A DNA stretch of 64,000 bases, from the NCBI RefSeq assembly GCF_947507565.1, contig NC_089184.1, positions 1,984,001 through 2,048,000 of the forward strand. The letters are read 5' to 3'. Positions 1 through 11,240 of this stretch are shown here, piece by piece. The position numbers and the translations under genes were made by a program. The notes beneath the pieces were generated by a model. That model was not told the origin of the DNA and searched no databases. It saw only the letters and a list, made by a program, of their open reading frames with translations. How positions within the stretch are numbered: the first letter of the stretch is position 1; every line of letters starts with the position of its first letter. This stretch comes from Oscarella lobularis (Eukaryota > Porifera > Homoscleromorpha > Homosclerophorida > Oscarellidae).

Positions 1-1
1 C

Positions 2-1519
2 GACAGCGTCTACGGCGCCGTTTACATTACGAGTGGCTACGGGGTATCCGATCTCAAGCCCGTTCACGACTACAAAGCGTCTTGCTCCATTTGCGAAACG
101 AATTCGTCTGTGACGATCACCGTGTACGGCACGCCCGAATGTCCGAGCGGTTGGATAACGGAATACAAAGGATATCTCATGTCGAACTATTACCATTCTA
201 GTTCGTCCTACGATCGAACGGAATTTGTCTGCGTAGATCAGCACCCAGATACGACGCTCGGAAAAGGCAGCAGCGGCGAAGCGCGTCTATATCCAACAGA
301 ATACGAATGCGGATCTCTACCATGCAACGTCTACAAGGAGAATCGCGAAGCGACTTGTGCCGTGTGCTCCGCGCCGCTTTCTAACACCACGGGCTCCGTG
401 TACACGAGATGGGGTCGTACGACGTGTCCAACCGGGACCGAGCTTCTCTACACGGGTTACGCGGGCTCCGGTAACGCTGGTCATCGAGGATCGGGAGCAA
501 CGAACATGTGCTTGACAAAATCGCCTAAATATTTAACGTACAACGATGGCAATCAGAATCCCGCGCTTCTTTACGGCGTTCAGTTCTATCAAAGCGGAAT
601 TGTGCCGGAGTTCGACGCCGTCTACAAGCGAGCGATGCCGTGCAGTGTTTGCTACACGACAGCCGTCTCTAATATCATGTATCCGGCTCGAACCGATTGC
701 CCGGCGAATTGGAAGCTCCAATACACTGGCTACATCATGTCCACGTACTATTCGTCGCGTCAAACGGATTGGGCGTGTGTCGACGCCAATCCCGACAATC
801 TTGCACCAGGCAACGAAAATTCGCTCAACATTCCTTGGTATCTAACAGAAATTGAATGCGGCAGCATCTGGTGCCGCAACCAGATCGGCCGCTACATTCA
901 GGATCGCGAGTTGACCTGCTCCGTCTGCACACCCGACTACGACAAGGCCGGTGTCGCCGCGCCGACGTACGTTCGATGGGGTCGAAATGAATGCCCGCTC
1001 GACGACGACACGTTGATATACAGTGGCTTCGCTGCTGGATCTCACAACGACTACTCGGGAAGCGGTGTCGGTGTTCTGTGCATGCCCAAAGTGCCTCTGT
1101 ACGGCGACTACAAAGACGGCAATCAGAACGGGGCGCGATTGTACGGGTTCGAGTACGAGACGGGATCGAACTTTGTTGGGTCTGATATGCGTGCCGTCTA
1201 TCAGGCCGAAGTGCCGTGCGCCGTCTGTATGAACAGTAACACCGCGTCAACGTTTCTCATGTACGGATCGGATGTTTGCCCGTCGGGATACAGTGTCGAT
1301 TATTGGGGTTACTTGTTTGCCAAGCATTACTCACAGAGTTCGAAGTGCAGACAAGTCTGCATTGATGGATCACCACGACAATACAATAACACTCTGGGTA
1401 CTCAGAACAACAATCAAGCACGATTCTATCCTGCGGAAAAAGAAGGCGGCAATTTGCCGAATCCGCCTTATACAACCAATACGGAGCTCTTGTGCTCTCA
1501 GTGTAGCAGGCGTCCGTAA
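2..1519 (+). CDS. Short-chain collagen C4-like cysteine-rich protein (5' partial)
   Basis: The reading frame is open from base 2 to the stop at 1517-1519 with no intron, so the N-terminus lies outside the window; the GTG at 110 is not a real start. The protein alternates two cysteine-rich modules. Module A begins with a W-G-R-x-x-C-P motif, contains GSG and DGNQN-type segments and ends in C-A/S-V-C. Module B begins with C-P-x-x-W/Y, carries a Y-x-G-Y motif and also ends in C-S-V-C or C-S-Q-C. The visible order is tail of A, B, A, B, A, B. This A/B pair is the C-terminal non-collagenous part of sponge short-chain (spongin-type) C4 collagens, which are extracellular matrix proteins. No Gly-X-Y stretch is visible here; it could lie upstream, or this may be a domain-only secreted relative. 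The family call rests on motif recognition, not a search. Confidence 0.72.
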   Translation, partial: DSVYGAVYITSGYGVSDLKPVHDYKASCSICETNSSVTITVYGTPECPSGWITEYKGYLMSNYYHSSSSYDRTEFVCVDQHPDTTLGKGSSGEARLYPTEYECGSLPCNVYKENREATCAVCSAPLSNTTGSVYTRWGRTTCPTGTELLYTGYAGSGNAGHRGSGATNMCLTKSPKYLTYNDGNQNPALLYGVQFYQSGIVPEFDAVYKRAMPCSVCYTTAVSNIMYPARTDCPANWKLQYTGYIMSTYYSSRQTDWACVDANPDNLAPGNENSLNIPWYLTEIECGSIWCRNQIGRYIQDRELTCSVCTPDYDKAGVAAPTYVRWGRNECPLDDDTLIYSGFAAGSHNDYSGSGVGVLCMPKVPLYGDYKDGNQNGARLYGFEYETGSNFVGSDMRAVYQAEVPCAVCMNSNTASTFLMYGSDVCPSGYSVDYWGYLFAKHYSQSSKCRQVCIDGSPRQYNNTLGTQNNNQARFYPAEKEGGNLPNPPYTTNTELLCSQCSRRP

Positions 1520-1825
1520 ATTCCTTGTGCACGTGAAACTGACCGCGTTTGTGAGCTGCTCTTGATCTGTGTCGTCTGCAACATTGCTTTTGTGTTTACT
1601 TTTTTGTACGTTTTATGCTTTGTAAGACCATTCGGTCTGCGCCGAATATATTTCTAGCACACGTTTTCTCCTAAAGTAAAAAGACACAGTGAGAGCAGGT
1701 ACTGAATGTGCTACTGTTAGTCGTACTGTTGAACGTACCGCATTGTAGTATGTGCGACGCATCGTGCGGCAGAACCTTTTGAATTCTGATCGCATTCGCC
1801 CTCGACTGTATTGTCGAGGAGTTGG

Positions 1826-1831
1826 AATAAA
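1826..1831 (+). terminator. Polyadenylation signal AATAAA
   Basis: A canonical AATAAA lies about 310 bases after the stop of the collagen-like gene. It is the first such hexamer on the plus strand after that stop that I noticed, so it is the likely 3' end signal. Confidence 0.5.
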
Positions 1832-1974
1832 TTTGAGTCCTTTTTCAAGGACCAATTTTTCCGCGTCTGTGAGTTGTCCTCGTTTGTGATGTGATAGGTG
1901 GCTTCACGATTGTCGATTTCTGGACTTGAATTTATTGAGTCTCTATCGACAACTCGAGAGTCGCTACTACTATC

Positions 1975-1980
1975 TTTATT
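1975..1980 (-). terminator. Polyadenylation signal AATAAA (minus strand)
   Basis: TTTATT on the plus strand reads AATAAA on the minus strand, about 125 bases after the stop of the RS-rich gene; a second copy sits at 1931-1936. It supports a minus-strand transcript ending here, convergent with the collagen-like gene. Confidence 0.45.
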
Positions 1981-2104
1981 GCAAATAGCACTATCATACA
2001 ATGCAACATCAATAGGGGAAGGGGGTGGTGAAAATAACACAATGATACGTCATTGTTCGTCCATCTCAGTGATAGTTCGTCATCGTTGTCGTCGTTGTCG
2101 GCGA

Positions 2105-2844
2105 TCAACGGCGACGGGATTCTTTGCGTGGCGTTCGCTCGTCGCGCCGCTCGCGCTTTTCTCGCCGCCCTCTTCCTCTTCTGTATTTTGCGCGATCGTG
2201 TTCTTCGTCGCCGGAATCCGATTCGTCGCCAGTGTCGGATTCGATGTAATCGAATCGCTTTCGTCGATGACGTCCCTCCGTTTCTCTTGGTTCTCTTTCT
2301 CGCCGTCTCGATCGACTTCTGCTTCGTCTTCCGTGGCGCGACGCGCTTCTTGCCGCGTATTCGCCGCCGTCGCCGCCGCCGCCGCCTCTCTCTCGAGAAT
2401 GCGACCGCGATGTCGCCGTCGTTCCTGTCGTCGCCGAGGGGAGGGTGAAGGCAGAGATCGTCTTGTCGCCGCTTTCTTTTTCTCCTTCACAGGGTGGAGT
2501 GGGCCGCTCCGTGCTGTCGATGTCGCAGTCGACGTATTCTTTGTATATTGGCCTTTCCCTGTAAAAAGAAGAATTAATTGGGAATTCGTTAGAATTCTCC
2601 GCGGGATCGGTTTTTGAGTCCTACGGGACTCAGCCGATGCTTTGGCTGTCGCACGCTGGGCGTCATCTGTGATAGACGCCGAAGCAGACGCCTGCATCGT
2701 CGCCGTTGAGTTGTCTACGTGTGTTTGAACTTGTGCCGTCGCGAGCATGGTCCAAGCTTCCTTAGGTTGGTCCAGGATTTGAACATCGTCGTCGTCGTCG
2801 GAGACTTCGAACGTGCTTCCACTCGAATATTCGCTTTCGGTCAT
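2105..2844 (-). CDS. Acidic / arginine-serine-rich hypothetical protein
   Basis: The first true ATG of the minus-strand frame is at 2844 (codons further upstream are non-ATG). The first exon encodes an acidic stretch (a run of five Asp near residue 20) followed by Ser/Ala/Thr-rich sequence. A likely intron ends at a pyrimidine-rich acceptor near 2560 preceded by a CTAAC branch-point-like motif. Downstream, two frames stay open. One, ending at 2080, is a string of Glu/Ala/Arg. The other, ending at 2105, gives a proline-rich then Arg/Ser-rich region with RSRSRS-type repeats and a basic C-terminus, which looks more like a nuclear splicing or chromatin protein. I prefer the latter, but I did not find a donor with the right phase, so the exact join is unresolved. 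A TATA box lies upstream and AATAAA signals lie downstream on the same strand. Function unknown. Confidence 0.45.
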
Positions 2845-3073
2845 ATTCGCTGTACGCGATCTCTTCTTCTCTGGTTGTAGCTTACGATATGGTGCGCCCC
2901 GGCAGTCGACACTCGTACGCTCCACCGAACGCTCGCAGCCTTCCACGCACTTAGATCAGGTAGACTAGGTTCGAACTCTGTAGAGTTCTTCGTCAGTACC
3001 ACTGAGTACGATTGGAAAGATATGTGCTCGAAGCGCTCCGGAGAGGACGAGTGCCGACTGCCAGGGCTCCTCG

Positions 3074-3082
3074 TTTATATAG
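3074..3082 (-). promoter_or_regulatory. TATA box of the RS-rich gene
   Basis: The minus strand reads CTATATAAA here. A start site about 30 bases downstream (near 3045) would leave a 5' UTR of about 200 bases before the ATG at 2844. This is a match to the core-promoter consensus, not a measured promoter. Confidence 0.5.
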
Positions 3083-3496
3083 CGCTGACTGGGGGAGTGG
3101 TCTAACAACCTTGCGTCATTTTCTGACGCATGTGTTAATTTCTGACGTTGCTCCATATCGCAGATTATGTGACGTGTAAATTTATCTTGCTTACGCGTCG
3201 TTAGCATGGCGACAATGGTTTCGTGACGTTAATCCGATCACGTGTGCTCTTTTGAGTATTGATCAGGATATACGTCACGTGTTTATTAAGCCATTGTTTT
3301 CATTGTCTAACGCGCGTGGTCCGAACTGCACTTTCGAGACGCTAACTAGTGCATCAGATCTGTTGATCATTCACTGGCAGCCACGGTTCGAGGCTGAAAT
3401 CGTCCAGTCGCTGCCATGCCAGAAGTAAAACGCTTGTGTGAAAATTTTCTGCTCTGGATGCATCACAATAGCATAATGCAGAGAGCCCCAATGCAG

Positions 3497-3520
3497 AGCC
3501 CTATATATAGATATAGGGCT
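3497..3520. repeat. Perfect palindrome, 10-base arms, 4-base loop
   Basis: AGCCCTATAT at 3497-3506 is mirrored by ATATAGGGCT at 3511-3520. Its centre is TATA-like, so it could double as a core-promoter element for the GPCR gene that starts about 270 bases downstream. No function can be assigned. Confidence 0.6.
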
Positions 3521-3786
3521 CCGTAGATCTACACGTGCCTGCATGTGCAGCTATGCAAAACTATGCACGGGCAGGAGTCACATTTACAACCTTAGCCGAT
3601 CGCATTGCTCCGTTGTCAATGGACTGGAGGTAAGTAGGCTATAGTTCCAAAGATGCCTGTTCGACATTCGCTGTGGGCCCATCATTGTAGGGGCCCCCGC
3701 TAGGTGACGTTACCTTTTGTTGACAGTCTCCTCACGTGCATCGTTGGTGTCACGCCCCAGGTGTTTGAATTGTCGTGAGAGCGCCG

Positions 3787-6700
3787 ATGGCAATCTTCGT
3801 TGCGTTCATAGTCTACTCCTGGCTTGGCACCTGCATTGTGGCCTCACTTTCAGGCTGTAGCGCTAAGGGGCTGTCGTTGCCGTCCTACTGCTCCGCTATC
3901 GCTTTGATACCTCGTCCTGTGCTGGCTGTCGAATGCACCGGCTCGAATATTACGGACCTGGCATTTGCTACTCGTTTGTCAGCGGACGCCAAACGCTGCA
4001 TTGAGACCCTGTACGACGTCCTTTTGGGGAGCGAGTGGGTGGGGTAATGTTTGAGGCGTTGCCCTTGTTTTGCGTAGAGTTGTAGAGCGAGGACGAATTC
4101 GACAACTTCGAAGTTATCAATTTGCTGGATTCGACAATTTGAAGAAGCTGTGAGTTTCACCAACGAAAGGGAATCAATTTATTGTACTCGTTTCTTTTGT
4201 AGATCTCTAAATTATGTTGGACTCAACGTTGTTGAAAGAGCTGCTTTCAGTAATTTGCTTCGACTGGAAAGATTGTTCGTGTATTTTATTATGGTGGATC
4301 CAATTGTACTACTAAACCTTTAGGGAATTGAATGGGAATAATTTGGAATCTCTTCCTTCCAATTTTGTCATGAATCTAACCAGACTGACTACTTTGTAAG
4401 CCTGCCTAGATTATTCTCTTTGTGTGAGATTTCTCCACTAGACACATCATTCAATCCAATTTGACCCAATTTCCTGATCTGGAAGGAGCGAAAAATCTGA
4501 CAGAAATGCAAGTCGTTAACATTCTGACACGGAAATTATAAAATGATTTATAGAAATCTTCACGACAATTTAATTACCACTATCAACAGCACAAACTTTG
4601 ATTCCATTTCATCAATCGAAGTCTGGACGTAGGACACCTGCATCTGATCGTTTTTTCCTCCCGGACATTTTTCTTGTAGCGCATTCAACCTGAGCGAAAA
4701 TCCACTTGTGTGCGATTGCCGGCTGGCATGGATCAAATCCTGGTTTTTGACTCGCCGACTTGCGATGCTTGTCTTCACTGCCACTTGCGCCGGTCCAACG
4801 GAAACAACTCAAAACCGAAATCCTGTCATGATCGACGATGAGGACTTCATTTGCGGTACGTCAATTTTTTGATTTTTAATTAATAAACAATTTTTTTCTA
4901 GATGTTGACGAATGCTTGAATAATAACGGTGGTTGCTCTGGCCTTTGTTCGAATACGTACGGCAGTTATTTTTGTTCGTGCCCGCCGCTATTCAAGCTAT
5001 ACAATGTCACCGAGTGCGGTAAGACACTGACTGGCTCCTGCGCAGGAATAACGATAATTTGCCTTTTTAACAGGAATTCCGCCGAACATTACTCGCATCG
5101 ATTTTGAATACGCTACGAAGCCAGTATTACGGCCAGGTGATCGGATCTTGCTGAAATGTTTTGGAACGGGACAGCCGCAGCCCGAAATAGAATGGCAGTT
5201 CAATGGGAAAACATTTTCGGGAGACGACGTCGAGTGGAGCAAGCTATCAGACGAAACGATTCGATTGGAACTCTCTCTTCTTCAAGTTGACTACAAAGAC
5301 AGCGGCAATTACATTTGCGTACTGAAGAACGGTGCAGGTCAAGCTCGGAAAATGATTGAAGTTTCTGTTTGGCCTTGTATGATTTTGACAGCTGTAATCT
5401 CACACTTATTCTTATATGTATTCGTCTAGATGACACGGATCCTGGTGTCGCTTCTTGTTCGAAAGACAGTATCGTCGTTCCGTACCTGGGCGAGTATCAT
5501 CTGCCAACGCACATTGGCTACGAAACGATTCTTGTGCAGCCGTGTGCTCATGGGCCCAAATGTTCGGCCGGCGATTCGGTGCTGTCAGATCGTGCCCTTT
5601 TTGCGTGCACGTCTAATGGAACGTGGCAAAATTTTGACTTGGAGAACTGTCAGTATGAAGACAAGACGACGAGATATTTTCAGTGTTTATCTCAGGTGCA
5701 AAAGATTGGTCAAATCAGCGAAGGGCACTCTAATGTTTATCCTTTAGCATACCGTCAACCAAACTAATGCGGAGTCTTTTGCGGCCTTGATAGTAGACGC
5801 TACCAAAAGCAGAAACCTTGACGTCAGAGAAATCGGCTTTGCTGTGACTTCTTTGGAGCGATTACTGGCAAACAGCCTACTGCAATTATCAACAAAGGTT
5901 TGTCACAGCGCGTTAGTCGTTTCTTCTATATTATTGAAAGCGTGGACCTGCAGGTTGTTGAGCTCATTCTTTCATCGGTAAGCCAATTGATGCAGATGTT
6001 TGAATTGTCGACTTGTACCGATTGCAGCGACAGGTGAGTTCTAGTGCAGCAGCTCTATTGCAGCCAATCGTTTAATTAATTTAAAATCTTTAATTTTGCA
6101 GACTACGCTTATTGGTGGGCGCACTAGCCGGTCGTTATATTACATTTGAAGGAGCCCGTTCGTCCCTAGTCGTTGACAATTCCCAAATGTATTTTGAGGT
6201 ATTTGTCGTTGGAGCTCGTCAGCGAATTAGCGCATCTGACGTCGTTGCTACCATGTCATTGGAACGAGAAGTGATGCAGCCTGCATCAGGAGACGGAAGC
6301 GGCGGGGCACTTCCACCAAACGTGACTGGCCTCGTGGCTGTTTATAAGAACACGGTCTTCTTTCGCCACGGCCAGCTGCCTGCGGAAAGTTCGTCGTGCA
6401 ACGATGACTCCTGCAATAAAAGGCGATCCTTACGAGAGAAAACATTGCTTAGTGCTGTCGCACAACTGGGATTGGGTTCTGAAGATTTAGATACCCAAGT
6501 GAACGGCACTACCTTTGTATTTCCTCACGAAGAGGTAAGAAAGTGGCGGAGCTTTTTTTCAGTAAGAATAACACTGCTTTAGGATGCCTTTGAGCCAGTT
6601 TGTGTGTCGTGGAATCATTCAATAAGCGGTAAAGAAATGAGCAGAAACTTCAATTATTATATAATGCTATAAAGGGTATATTGCAGGCACAGGTGGATGG

Positions 6701-9471
6701 TCTTGTGACTCTTGCAGTTTGGTCTCGTGGAAAAACAACACGGTCGAGTGCCATTGTGGAGCTGCAGCGACAGCGTCCGTTCTGATGGTTCGTGCACCTA
6801 TGACAAGATTCTTGAGTTTGTGATCTTGATGTCTTTGCAGACTTCATGCAAACGGAACAGTACTGCGTGCGAATGTCTCCGTGTGAGACGGTCTACTCAA
6901 GCAGAAATTGCCGTTATTGGATGCTACATTGTTCTAGGCGTTCTTGCTATCGCTCTTCTTATCGTCATTTTAACTTGGTACTGCTTGTCCTTTACTCTCT
7001 TCTCTGTGTCAGCAATATTACTGTTTCTTGTGTAGGATCATTTGTAAGGTTGTCTCTCGAAGTCTCAAAATTCACTTCAACATTTTGCTGTCTTTGTCAA
7101 TTTTTTCCGTCTCCTACCTTGTGTCCATCTTTCCGACTGACAGTAGCTATGGCGGAGCAAGGATCTCAGAAGCGGCTTGCAAAGCCGTCAGCAGTCTTAT
7201 TCACTTTTCGCTACTGGTTACCGTCATGTGGTTGACAGTTGAAGCCTATTCTCATCTTAGCGGGACGGCACGGAAGAGTGAAACGAAGAGAGACAACGTA
7301 TTTTTTCTCAAATCCTGTCTTCTCTGTTGGGGTAATATTAATCGCTATGAGTTTTTCATATTTGACTGACTTAGTTGTTCTCTAGGCTGTCCTTTGTTGA
7401 TGGTGGCTATTATCAATATTATAGGAGCTGCAAACTCAAACTCCAATTGTCTTCTTTATGGAACCACTGTTTATGTGCCAGATGAAACTTTGTCCAACGG
7501 GGAGAAACCTGTTCAGATGTAAGTCCTCACAAACATTGCGAAGATAGAGCTAATACAGTATATTGAAACAGATGCTGGATAAAGAACATGTACATCGTTC
7601 TTGGCACCTGCGCCATCCCGGCTCTTTTTCTCATCGTAACAAACACGCTCATCTACTGCGTCGTTCTTTGCCGAAAGACAGCAGGCGACCGTCTTCAAGT
7701 CGGACTGGCTATTTCAGTAAATATTCTCTTGGCTTTCAGCTGGGCCTTGGCGATTATTACTTTGTCTGATCACAATGACTTCGGCACGAATGCTTGCGCT
7801 GCCTTTGCAACTTTTTACTATTTGTTTGCCGTTCTGTACGTCATCGCGATTGTCGTCGTTCTACTCCAGTACGGCCCACTGAGCCGCGACGTATTGAAGA
7901 TGTTCGAACTCTGTCGTCGACAGCACGTGGACGACGAACACAAAGACGAGACATTGATCCACCCCAAATCAAACAATAACGCAGCCAAGGAAAAGAAAGA
8001 GAAAGGTTCAAAGAAGGCTAAGAAGGCCAATAGAAACAGGGAGAGGAAAGCGTCGATGGCATATACCCAAGGAGCGGAAAATATTCCACTTGAAGAACTC
8101 ATCGGTCTTATGCCGTTTGAGATGGAAATCGGCGGAGTGGCCGCACCACCTGTTCGTCATTCGGTTGGCCTGTCGCTCGGTGCGTCGATGACCGAAACCA
8201 CGTTGCGGATAGGCGACGAGAGCAACGACGAGGTCGAGAAGCGAGATTCGGACGAAGACACGACTAAAAGTCAACTTGATAGCGGCTCTTCGACGGAGAG
8301 CGACGGCGATGACGACGCGTCAAAGAAGGAAACGGATGAAAGTGAGACTGACCAAAAGAACGCAAAGGACGCAGAGATGGGATTCGTAGAGAGCGGCTGG
8401 GCCTCGGCCGCCGACGACGAGACGCGCGAGTCGGAATCTCCAGAAAGGGCAAGCAAAAAAGCTTTTGCACACGCCACGTTTGACGTCGACAATCAAGGGA
8501 CAAGCTCGACGCCCGATTTCGGACTACCAGCTGAGATTCCGGATCCGTTGACTCGTCAACTGAAAGAGCTCGACGAGATTATGACGTCGTCGCACGCGTC
8601 TCTCGACAAATTTGTCGACGACGTGACGACGAGTACAAAATCTCCGGCGCGATCTACCCAATCGTCGCAATTTCGAGATACGAGTTTGATGGCAGGACAA
8701 TGGCCGTACGACGATGAAACGTCGCCCTCTCGGCCATCGTCGAGAGCAAATCGTTCTTTAAGAAAAATTCTGATTCCAGCGACCAGTCCTAGTGCCGCTG
8801 CTCCCGTCGCTGTTTTGCCAGCAAATCGCACGACGATGCAGCGCGTTCGTCGCTCGGACGGCACAGTTGTTTTCACCGAAATTCGACAGCCACGTCGCGT
8901 TGAAGAAAAACGCTATTTGGAGAGATACGAACCGGTTCGCACGTCCGAGAGGGAATACTTTCGTCGTCCTTCGCCTCGACAGCCGCCGGAAAGGTTCTAC
9001 CGATACGATCCGCGACCGCTGAACGTTCCGAGGCAATACCCGTACTATCCGCGCGGCGGTAGACCTCCACCAGTTCGCGCTCGTTGGCCCGAGTACGACT
9101 ACGTGTACCGTTCTCGACCGGCTCCGCTGCCGCTGCCGCCGCCGCCCGCGCCGCCAGGTTACGCTCGACGCTACCGCCAGCCTAGATCCGCTCGTCCCGA
9201 TTACTACGAAGTGGATTCTGAAACTGGCAAGTTGGTAGAATATCGTTACGTTCGCCATCCAGAGGAACTCGGCGAACATATGAATCGGCGGCCACCGCCG
9301 CTCCGAAGACCGGTCACGAAATCGCGCCAGCAAACCAATATTCTATCCGACCAGGAAAAGGATCAGCTTATGTTTTTCTCCGGAGGCGACTCGAACGTTC
9401 CATCGCAGGTTGGAGATAATACCGACAGCGATGCAGACGCTTTCGGCGTTTGGTATCAAGAGCGAAGGTAA
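3787..9471 (+). CDS. Adhesion GPCR, ADGRA-like (LRR-EGF-Ig-HormR-GAIN-7TM)
   Basis: Nineteen exons join in phase to a 1572-residue protein: 3787-4010, 4078-4149, 4203-4274, 4324-4395, 4442-4507, 4554-4628, 4680-4855, 4902-5018, 5074-5376, 5430-5695, 5748-5897, 5954-6033, 6102-6534, 6583-6628, 6687-6787, 6841-6977, 7036-7331, 7386-7518, 7572-9471. Order: signal peptide, leucine-rich repeats on near-identical 72-base exons, LRRCT ([11 protein letters not shown]), calcium-type EGF (DVDEC), Ig domain with C and Y-x-C, hormone-receptor domain, GAIN with GPS Cys/Trp pattern (about 703-751), seven membrane helices (about 764-1030) and a 540-residue charged, proline-rich tail. LRR-Ig-HormR-GAIN matches vertebrate ADGRA (GPR123/124/125); the EGF is an extra. 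The GPS triad usually H-L-S/T reads A-A-A, so self-cleavage is unlikely. The fifth intron uses a GC donor (4508). The stop overlaps a possible donor AAG|GTAAGA; using it would replace only the last residues. Confidence 0.88.
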
Positions 9472-9583
9472 GAACGTGCACATCGAAACCAGCGGTTGTT
9501 TTTTTGCCCCAGCCCCAGCAAACCGTGATAAGAAACAAGCGTAAAACAGATGCTAACGGTACTCAGTACAACGCGAAACTAGT

Positions 9584-11078
9584 TTATTCTTCGGTATTTT
9601 CGGCGTTCCCTCCGAAAGCTTCAGGGTCATCCAAGTTCAGTGCATTGTCGTTGTCGTAGATAGGACTGTCGAATGTTTGGTCGTTGTATAGCGGGTTTTT
9701 GAATCCGCTGGTTGTTTCTGCACTTCCAAGAGCGTAGAGGTCCGGTGGTGGTTCGATAGCGAAGGCGCTGGCGTCGTTGTCGTACCTGTACTTTCGTCTG
9801 CGTCTATAGTGCAAGGCAAGTTATGTGTAACAGTATTGGATTCAGGGTTTTACCTAATGACGACGACAACAACGACGATGACGATAATTAGAATGAGAAT
9901 TAGTCCACCCAGGGCACCGACGAGAATAGGCCATGGAAATGATGTGTCTGAGGATAGGGTAGTTTACGACGTAGGCTTAACGGTTGTTAGCCGATACCTT
10001 GTGCACTAACGTCAGGTGTAGGGTTCACACCGGCGGTTGACGACGATGATGCTGCAGTTGAGGGAGATGTAGTAGTGGGGTCTATGACGAAAGAGTTTGT
10101 TTGGGATGTTAGCGTATTTAAATAAGATGTACATATGCAGAGCGGAGAGTCGTCAGCATCTTGGCAGGGGCATCTCTCGGGGTTTCCCGCCAAGCACGAA
10201 AAATCAACTGTCAGATCAGCTGACGGGGTTCTTTTGAAAAAGATTTTTTCTAAAGGTGAGCAGATCAGTCGTGTTCTTTGAGTCGTTCAACTGCTGTACG
10301 CGCACCGTAGTTGGGAATGTCGGACAAACGATCGACAGGTCGTCCCTGCCAAGCGAGGCGTCCTATTTTAACGTGAGCATCCAAAACGATCCACGAAAAC
10401 GAGTTGTTCTAAGTGTGATCAGAATTGCTCATGTTGTTTACTAGAGAACGGCGATGCCTTACGGGAGGAAATACGGCTGAGTCGTCGAGGCATGGAAATC
10501 TGTCGGCTGGTGTACCGTCCAATTGGCGCCAATTGGTGGGACAATTCCACGGACGAGGTTGGACGCCTGTAAAGCTGTTCACCTAAAGGTATTCCTAAGC
10601 TGCAATAGTCAGTTTCTTCGCTCAAAAGTACCGACGAATCCGTGACCGAAGCCAGTCCTTCATCTACCGAGTATATACACGTAAGCTGGCGAAGGTTAAT
10701 TAAGCGTTTTGCAGTGAAGTACCTTGGCACGTCGACACTCTTTTCAAGGTAATCTTGGTATTTCTGAGACTCAGCGATCCTGTTTTTGGAATAATCAATT
10801 TCCTGAGCGCTACGTCGCCGGTGACGCTGACGTCGAATGAGGCAGGCAGAGCTACTCCCTGTACGATTCTACCTTTAGAGCTAAAGGTTTTATAATCAAA
10901 TTGGACTAACGTCGAATGTCGTAGAAGGTTTGACGACGACCGTTTCCGCCGAACAGGGCAACCTGCCCTTAATCCAATTTGACGGCTCGTTCCAATTTGA
11001 CGTTGGTCGCCAAAAGAGAGTGTCGCCTGCCTCTGCCGAAGAGCAAGAGAGGAGCAAAACGAGGGTCACAAGCCGCAT
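9584..11078 (-). CDS. Amnionless-like receptor 1
   Basis: Nine exons (10911-11078, 10723-10858, 10632-10663, 10463-10582, 10306-10408, 10133-10249, 9998-10081, 9854-9947, 9584-9803, in transcript order) join in phase to 357 residues. A signal peptide is followed by a W-x-P-x-S-N-W and G-R-L-P-C start typical of amnionless, a second W...C...PC-x-DD-x-AVF module, a GRLAW segment, a cysteine-rich stretch, a Thr/Ser-rich stalk, one membrane helix and a cytoplasmic tail with GFKNPLY. In vertebrates amnionless anchors cubilin at the membrane and drives clathrin uptake through FxNPxF signals; NPLY here is a comparable endocytic signal. First gene (farthest downstream) of a three-gene tandem array. 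It converges on the GPCR gene 110 bases away. The stop codon overlaps an AATAAA. Confidence 0.85.
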
Positions 11079-11240
11079 TGAAGGGTGTGGTACGGAATGA
11101 TACGGAACGTGATCTCACGTGTCTACTATGGAAATGATCATCTCCATTCCCCCAAGGGTCTAACAAACATTGCATCGCGACAACGTAACAAAGAACACGA
11201 CAACATCAGCGCAACAAAAAAATTTCAAGACTCGATGCCG

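Larger units (their letters stand above)
2950..3786. other. Divergent intergenic region
   Basis: This stretch separates the minus-strand RS-rich gene from the plus-strand GPCR. Apart from the TATA box at 3074-3082 and a perfect 10-base-arm palindrome at 3497-3520, I see no coding sequence. ACGTGA-type motifs recur but are not distinctive. Confidence 0.5.

Noticed and set aside
2965-3207. Minus-strand 80-codon frame upstream of the RS-rich gene
   Set aside because: It spans the TATA box and lies upstream of the inferred start site; no domain signal.
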